Source: a virus
Virus record (IMG/VR): IMGVR_UViG_3300036104_000001
Span: 1-43,851 of that record
DNA length: 43,851 bases
Direction: 5' to 3' (one strand)
Below are positions 38,859-43,851 of the stretch, one piece after another. Each line of letters starts with the position of its first letter. Position 1 is the stretch's first letter. The notes under the pieces were generated by a model. The model was not told where the DNA came from, searched no databases, and worked only from the letters and a program-made list of their open reading frames with translations. Both the position numbers and the translations under genes were made by a program.

Positions 38859-39220
38859 CCGGCGCCGCGCAGATGCTGACCGTGCGGGTGCCGCTGGCGG
38901 TTAGGAAGCAGCGGGGCGGGCGGAAGCTTGTTCTGACGCCGGGCGGCATGGCGCCCCGCGGCGCCTCGGCTGCGGACACCACACTGGTGAAGGCGCTGGC
39001 CAGGGCGTTTCGGTGGCGACGAATGATGGAGACGGGCCGCTACAGTACGATCGACGAACTGGCGGCGGCCGAAAAGATCAACTCGTCCTATGTCTCGCGC
39101 CTGCTCCGCCTCACGCTGCTGGCGCCTGACATCGTTGAGGCGATCTTAGATGGGCGGCAGCCGGAGGGGATGACGCTGCCGGGGCTGATGGACCCGTTTC
39201 CGGTGGAGTGGCGGCGGTAG
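38855..39220 (+). CDS. recombinase-associated HTH protein, complete second copy
   Basis: A 121-residue protein overlapping the recombinase remnant stop (ATGA). It shares its first 119 residues with the copy at 35808, differing mainly at residues 26-35 (VLTPGGMAPRG). The HTH-like block is STIDELAAAEKINSSYVSRL. It ends FPVEWRR, the apparent native C-terminus. It is the only intact gene of the second cassette and might still be expressed. Confidence 0.7.
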   Translation: MTGAAQMLTVRVPLAVRKQRGGRKLVLTPGGMAPRGASAADTTLVKALARAFRWRRMMETGRYSTIDELAAAEKINSSYVSRLLRLTLLAPDIVEAILDGRQPEGMTLPGLMDPFPVEWRR

Positions 39221-39406
39221 TCGATGGCATGAAACGGCCTATTGGCCGCGCATCGAAGGTCACCATCACGCATCCCCATGTCTATCGGGCATGGGCGACC
39301 CAACCATCCGCTTCATTCGCCCCGCGAGCGGGTTGGAGAGCCAGGCATCCAGGAACTTTCGGCATGGTTCATGATCAATAAGATCCTGATCTAGAACCAT
39401 TTCGTC

Positions 39407-42400
39407 TCAGCGATCCGACGCATCATGCGGCAGATGTCCTGGGAAGGACGGATCCTCCGCCAATGACTCGGATGGCGCCGCCGCGGGGCTGTCCGCGTGA
39501 CCCGCACCCGCCACGTCGTCTCCCGGTTGGGTGCCGCCCGATCCATGTGTCGTATCAGAGAGCGGGTCCGTCGCCGGAATGATCGGCACCAGATGATCGG
39601 CTTCGGTAGGGGCGGCGTGCTGGGTTGCCGACTCAGCCTCCGCCCCCAGCGCCGCGAGATAAGGGTTGGCTTGCGGCTCGGGCAGGTCGGCGGACCCATC
39701 GGTCTGTGGGATCAGGCTTGCATAGCCGGTGGAGGGGGGGGCGCTCCCATCCTGCGCGACAGGGCTCTCGCTGGGCGGTGCGCCCCAGCCCCAGCCCGAG
39801 CCCTGACCCTGCCAGCCGGCGTGATGCCCGGGGTGACTGCTGGAAACCGAACTGATGACGCCGCCGCCCTCCCACGCCTCGTTCGTGCCGTGGATGAGGA
39901 CTTCAATTTGGTGCGTCGTGCCATCGGTGCTTTGCACGCGCAGTGTGTCGGTGAGGGTTTCGCCGGCGCGTAGATCTTGGATGTCGGCCTGCGCGTTCCC
40001 GGCGCTGTAGCGCCAGCTGCCATCGGCGTGCACCACGAACGTGCCGAACTGGCCTGCCGCGGTCATCGGCACCAAGTGGTCCTCGGCTGAATCCGTGTCG
40101 CTGACGATGACGGTGCCCGAGGTGTTAAGCATGCCCGAAGCGCTGACCCCGCGGTCCTCGGTCATTTCGCCGGGCGCCGAGTGCATTGAGGCCGGGTCAT
40201 TGGCGCCGTGGATCGTGACCTGCAGCCGGTGCGTCGTGCCGTCCGCACTATGCACCATGGTGGTGTCAGTCAGACTGTCGCCGCGGCCCAGCGCCTGGAT
40301 GGCGTGCTGGGAATCGTCGGCGGCATACCGCCAGGTGCCATCGGCATTGACCACGAAGGTGCCGAAGCTGCCCGCGGTGGTCCCGGGCATGACATGGTTT
40401 TGGTCGTCGTCGCGGTCGGTGACGATGATGGTTCCGGTGGCCACCAGCAGGCCCGAGGCGGTAACGTTTCTGTCCTCGGTGATGTCGCCCGGTGTGGAGC
40501 GGATGATGGCCTGGTCATTGGTGCCGTGGATGGTGACATGCAGATCATGCGCGGTGCCGTCGGCGCTGTGCACGCGGGCGGTGTCGGTGACGCTGTCGCC
40601 GCTGCCGAGCGACTGGATGGTAGGCTGGCGATTGTCAGCGGCATAACGCCAGCTGCCGTCGGCATTGACCACGAAGGTGCCGTAATGCCCGGTCATGGCA
40701 CCGGGGATCATGCTGTTCCGACCTTGATCGGGGTCGCTGACCGTGATCATGCCCGCGGCGGTCAGCAGGCTGGTGGGGCCGACATTCCGATCCTCGGTGA
40801 CCGAGAGGTCGTCCGCGGTGATCCGGGCTGCGTCATCGGTGCCGTGGATGTGGACCGCGATAACCTGTGACGAACCGTCGACGCTATGGACGGTGATGGA
40901 ATCGGTGATGACCTCGCCGTTGCGCAGTTCCTGTATGGCGGGTTGGCCGTTGCTGGCGACGTAGTTCCAATGGCCATCGGAACTGACCGAAAAGAGCCCG
41001 TACTCACCGCGCGCGACGATTGGCAGCAGGCGGTTCTGGTCCGGATCGGGATCGATGACGGTGATCAAGCCCTGGGCGACGAGATAGCCGTCGGGCCTGA
41101 GGTTGCGGTCCTCGGTGAGGTCGCCGGGGGGCAGGACGAAGTCCGCGGGATGGTCGGCCGGCGGGACCTTGGCCTCGATGCTCGCTGTGCGGAACTCGAA
41201 ATCCTGGGCGGGCAGATGAGCGGGCGGGGATTGAAGCGGCTGCGCATCTGCGCGGCTGGGCTGGGGCTCTGCGATGACAGGCGGGAGGTTGGGCTGCGGG
41301 AGCGGCGGTTCTTCTGCCAGGTCGTGCGGCTTGGGGCCGTCGGGTGGCGGCTCCTTCGCCTGGGGCGGGAGGTTGGGCTGCGGCAGCGGCGGCTGGACCA
41401 GTGGTGGGTCCTGCGGACCGGGACCCTGCGGTGGCGGCTCTTTCGCCTCCGGCGGGAGGTTGGGCTGCGGCAGCGGCGGCTGGACGAGCGGCGGATCCTG
41501 CGGGCCGGGACCCTGCGGCGGTGGCTCTTTCGCCTCCGGCGGGAGGTTCGGCTGCGGCAGTGGCGGTTCTTGCGCCAGGTCGTGCGGCTTGGGGCCGTCG
41601 GGTGGCGGCTCTTTCGCCTCCGGCGGGAGGTTGGGCTGCGGCAACGGCGGCTGGACCAGCGGCGGATCCTGCGGGCCGGGCCCCTGCGGCGGTGGCTCCT
41701 TGGCCTCCGGCGGCAGATGCGGCTGTGGCAGCGGCGGCTGGATCAACGGCGGATCCTGCGGGCCAGGACCCTGCGCGGGCGGTTCCTTCGCGACCGGCGG
41801 GAGTTGCGGCTGTGGCAGCGGCGGTTGAACGAGCGGTGGGTCCTGCGGGCCGGGCCCCTGCGGCGGCGGTTCCTTCACATCAGCCGGCAGATGTGGCTGC
41901 GGCAGCGGCGGCTGGACCAGCGGCGGCTCCTGCGGACCAGGACCTTGCGGTGGCGGCTCCTTCGCCACCGGCGGAAGATGTGGCTGCGGCAACGGCGGCT
42001 GGACCAGCGGCGGGTCCTGCGGGCCAGGCCCCTGCGGCGGCGGTTCCTTCACATCAGCCGGCAGATGTGGCTGCGGCAGCGGCGGCTGGACCAGCGGCGG
42101 CTCCTGCGGACCAGGACCTTGCGGTGGCGGCTCCTTCGCCACCGGCGGAAGATGTGGCTGTGGCAGCGGCGGCTGGACCAGCGGCGGATCCTGCGGGCCA
42201 GGACCCTGCGCGGGCGGTTCCTTCGCGACCGGCGGGAGATGCGGCTGTGGCAGCGGCGGTTGAACGAGCGGTGGGTCCTGCGGGCCGGGCCCCTGCGGCG
42301 GCGGTTCCTTCACATCAGCCGGCAGATGTGGCTGCGGCAGCGGCGGCTGGACCAGCGGCGGATCCTGCGGGCCGGGCCCCTGCGGCGGTGGCTCCTTGGC

Positions 42401-43851
42401 CTCCGGCGGGAGATGCGGCTGTGGCAGCGGCGGCTGGACCAACGGCGGATCCTGCGGGCCAGGACCCTGCGCGGGCGGTTCCTTCGCGACCGGCGGGAGA
42501 TGCGGCTGTGGCAGCGGCGGCTGGACCAGCGGTGGGTCCTGCGGACCGGGACCCTGCGGCGGTGGCTCTTTCGCCTCCGGCGGGAGGTTGGGCTGCGGCA
42601 GCGGCGGCTGGACCAGCGGCGGCTCCTGCGGACCAGGACCTTGCGGTGGCGGCTCCTTCGCCACCGGCGGAAGATGTGGCTGCGGCAACGGCGGCTGGAC
42701 CAGCGGCGGATCCTGCGGGCCGGGCCCCTGCGGCGGTGGCTCCTTGGCCTCCGGCGGCGGATGCGGCTGTGGCAGCGGCGGTTGAACGAGCGGTGGGTCC
42801 TGCGGGCCGGGCCCCTGCGGCGGCGGTTCCTTCACATCAGCCGGCAGATGTGGCTGCGGCAGCGGCGGCTGGACCAGCGGCGGCTCCTGCGGACCAGGAC
42901 CTTGCGGTGGCGGCTCCTTCGCCACCGGCGGAAGATGTGGCTGTGGCAGCGGCGGCTGGACCAGCGGCGGATCCTGCGGACCAGGACCTTGCGGCGGCGG
43001 TTCCTTCGCGACCGGCGGAAGATGCGGCTGTGGCAACGGCGGCTGGACCAGCGGCGGGTCCTGCGGACCAGGACCCTGCGCGGGCGGTTCCTTCGCGACC
43101 GGCGGGAGTTGCGGCTGTGGCAGCGGCGGTTGAACGAGCGGTGGGTCCTGCGGGCCGGGCCCCTGCGGCGGTGGCTCCTTGGCCTCCGGCGGCAGATGCG
43201 GCTGTGGCAATGGCGGCTGGACGAACGGCGGATCCTGCGGGCCAGGACCCTGCGCGGGCGGTTCCTTCGCGACCGGCGGGAGATGCGGCTGTGGCAGCGG
43301 CGGCTGGACCAGCGGCGGGTCCTGCGGCCCAGGGCCTTGCGGCGGCGGTTCCTTCACATCAGCCGGCAGATGTGGCTGCGGCAGCGGCGGCTGGACCAGC
43401 GGCGGATCCTGTGGGCCGGGCCCCTGCGGCGGTGGCTCTTTCACCACGGGCGGGAGGTTCGGCTGCGGCAGCGGCGGCTGGACCAGCGGCGGGTCCTGCG
43501 GACCAGGACCTTGCGGTGGCGGCTCCTTCGCCACCGGCGGAAGATGTGGCTGCGGCAACGGCGGCTGGACCAGCGGCGGGTCCTGCGGGCCAGGACCCTG
43601 CGGCGGCGGTTCCTTCGCGACTGGCGGAAGATGCGGCTGTGGCAACGGCGGCTGGACCAGCGGCGGATCCTGCGGGCCGGGCCCCTGCGGCGGCGGTTCC
43701 TTCGGCGGATCGTGTGACTTGGGCCCGTCCGGCGGCGGCTCCTTCGGCGGATCGTGCGGCTTCGGCCCGTCCGGCGGCGGCTCCTTCGGCGGATCGTTCG
43801 GCTTCGGCCCGTCCGGCGGCGGCTCCTTCGGCGGATCGTGCGGCTTCGGCC
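39407..43851 (-). CDS. giant proline-rich repeat/VCBS surface-type protein (N-terminus outside window)
   Basis: The frame is open from the right edge of the window to TGA at 39407, so at least 1480 residues are present and the start lies beyond 43851. The first part has 14-residue units (EPPPDGPKPHDPPK), then about two dozen 29-residue units (EPPPQGPGPQDPPLVQPPLP plus QPHLPPVAK with variants). After 41270 a linker leads to four VCBS-type domains: TEDRNLRPDGYLVAQGLITV, TEDRNVGPTSLLTAAGMI, TEDRNVTASGLLVATGTII and TEDRGVSASGMLNTSGTVIV, each ending in an IHGTxD/N motif. The C-terminal 160 residues are disordered, Ser/Pro/His/Gly-rich. The organisation fits a secreted adhesin or biofilm protein with an extended stalk. 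No secretion signal is visible here. Confidence 0.8.
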   Translation of the reverse strand, partial: PKPHDPPKEPPPDGPKPNDPPKEPPPDGPKPHDPPKEPPPDGPKSHDPPKEPPPQGPGPQDPPLVQPPLPQPHLPPVAKEPPPQGPGPQDPPLVQPPLPQPHLPPVAKEPPPQGPGPQDPPLVQPPLPQPNLPPVVKEPPPQGPGPQDPPLVQPPLPQPHLPADVKEPPPQGPGPQDPPLVQPPLPQPHLPPVAKEPPAQGPGPQDPPFVQPPLPQPHLPPEAKEPPPQGPGPQDPPLVQPPLPQPQLPPVAKEPPAQGPGPQDPPLVQPPLPQPHLPPVAKEPPPQGPGPQDPPLVQPPLPQPHLPPVAKEPPPQGPGPQEPPLVQPPLPQPHLPADVKEPPPQGPGPQDPPLVQPPLPQPHPPPEAKEPPPQGPGPQDPPLVQPPLPQPHLPPVAKEPPPQGPGPQEPPLVQPPLPQPNLPPEAKEPPPQGPGPQDPPLVQPPLPQPHLPPVAKEPPAQGPGPQDPPLVQPPLPQPHLPPEAKEPPPQGPGPQDPPLVQPPLPQPHLPADVKEPPPQGPGPQDPPLVQPPLPQPHLPPVAKEPPAQGPGPQDPPLVQPPLPQPHLPPVAKEPPPQGPGPQEPPLVQPPLPQPHLPADVKEPPPQGPGPQDPPLVQPPLPQPHLPPVAKEPPPQGPGPQEPPLVQPPLPQPHLPADVKEPPPQGPGPQDPPLVQPPLPQPQLPPVAKEPPAQGPGPQDPPLIQPPLPQPHLPPEAKEPPPQGPGPQDPPLVQPPLPQPNLPPEAKEPPPDGPKPHDLAQEPPLPQPNLPPEAKEPPPQGPGPQDPPLVQPPLPQPNLPPEAKEPPPQGPGPQDPPLVQPPLPQPNLPPQAKEPPPDGPKPHDLAEEPPLPQPNLPPVIAEPQPSRADAQPLQSPPAHLPAQDFEFRTASIEAKVPPADHPADFVLPPGDLTEDRNLRPDGYLVAQGLITVIDPDPDQNRLLPIVARGEYGLFSVSSDGHWNYVASNGQPAIQELRNGEVITDSITVHSVDGSSQVIAVHIHGTDDAARITADDLSVTEDRNVGPTSLLTAAGMITVSDPDQGRNSMIPGAMTGHYGTFVVNADGSWRYAADNRQPTIQSLGSGDSVTDTARVHSADGTAHDLHVTIHGTNDQAIIRSTPGDITEDRNVTASGLLVATGTIIVTDRDDDQNHVMPGTTAGSFGTFVVNADGTWRYAADDSQHAIQALGRGDSLTDTTMVHSADGTTHRLQVTIHGANDPASMHSAPGEMTEDRGVSASGMLNTSGTVIVSDTDSAEDHLVPMTAAGQFGTFVVHADGSWRYSAGNAQADIQDLRAGETLTDTLRVQSTDGTTHQIEVLIHGTNEAWEGGGVISSVSSSHPGHHAGWQGQGSGWGWGAPPSESPVAQDGSAPPSTGYASLIPQTDGSADLPEPQANPYLAALGAEAESATQHAAPTEADHLVPIIPATDPLSDTTHGSGGTQPGDDVAGAGHADSPAAAPSESLAEDPSFPGHLPHDASDR
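41330..43700. repeat. 87-bp coding tandem repeats (29-residue Pro/Gln units)
   Basis: About 24-26 tandem units of 87 bp, high GC, differing at a few codons. Positions after QPLPQP vary between H, N and Q; the unit end varies between PPVAK, PPEAK and PADVK; the middle varies between PQDPP and PQEPP. Two divergent D-type units (EPPPDGPKPHDLA) lie near 41300-41350 and 41570-41620. Groups of variants recur in the same order, indicating block duplication. Confidence 0.92.
43701..43851. repeat. 42-bp coding tandem repeats (14-residue units)
   Basis: Units begin at 43701, 43743, 43785 and 43827 (plus strand TTCGGCGGATCGT...), each encoding EPPPDGPKPHDPPK-type peptides on the minus strand. The array continues past the window edge. 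Confidence 0.9.

Noticed and set aside
40886-43717. 943-codon plus-strand open frame rich in Arg and Leu
   Set aside because: It is the antisense of the VCBS/proline repeat gene. Its length comes from a stop-free 87-bp repeat at high GC; the minus strand has recognisable VCBS domains.
41330-43851. CRISPR-like periodic repeat
   Set aside because: The units are head-to-tail without unique spacers and keep an open reading frame.

Overview
The window is high-GC DNA with strong overlapping-gene organisation. Its gene families (a DUF2924-recombinase cassette, DUF6441, DUF6511, a GpA-type terminase, DUF3489) fit an alphaproteobacterium, most likely Rhodospirillales/Acetobacteraceae. That assignment is inferred from composition and protein style, not from a marker gene. 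No rRNA, tRNA or CRISPR array was seen.

Most of the window (about 1.4-36.2 kb) is a lambda-like/siphovirus-type prophage, transcribed mainly on the minus strand from high to low coordinates. On the plus strand at the right end lie an S24 repressor (33031) and a large serine recombinase (34459) with its small partner genes. A divergent Cro-like gene (32822) starts the minus-strand early operon: small hypothetical genes, a Sak4-like RecA-fold ATPase, a putative ssDNA-binding protein, a DEAD/DEAH helicase, DUF6511, a Cas4-like PD-(D/E)XK nuclease with a probable Fe-S cluster, a primase-helicase and a RuvC-like resolvase. Between the last two genes is a noncoding 425-bp gap with twelve 9-bp repeats, a candidate replication origin or operator array. 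Next come a DUF6456-like protein, two ParB-methyltransferase fusions, DUF3489, fibre-like genes, the terminase pair, portal, a fused protease-capsid protein, head-tail joining genes, a holin-like protein, the tail tube, and a tail assembly chaperone with a likely programmed -1 frameshift. No tape measure or later tail gene follows. The series ends at a truncated AlbA/HATPase regulator that an IS630-family element cut at the left edge, so the prophage looks incomplete.

Several cargo genes interrupt the phage modules: a Phd-PemK toxin-antitoxin pair inside the tail operon, a BrnT-HTH pair between early genes, and an MlaA/VacJ-like outer-membrane lipid-transport protein beside a small secreted cysteine protein between terminase and portal.

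Right of the recombinase is an RTX (calcium-binding nonapeptide) protein. It is flanked by the intact recombinase/HTH pair and by a diverged second copy of only the recombinase 3' end plus the HTH gene. The window ends inside a giant surface-type protein with about two dozen 29-residue Pro/Gln-rich repeats followed by four VCBS domains; its N-terminus is outside the window.
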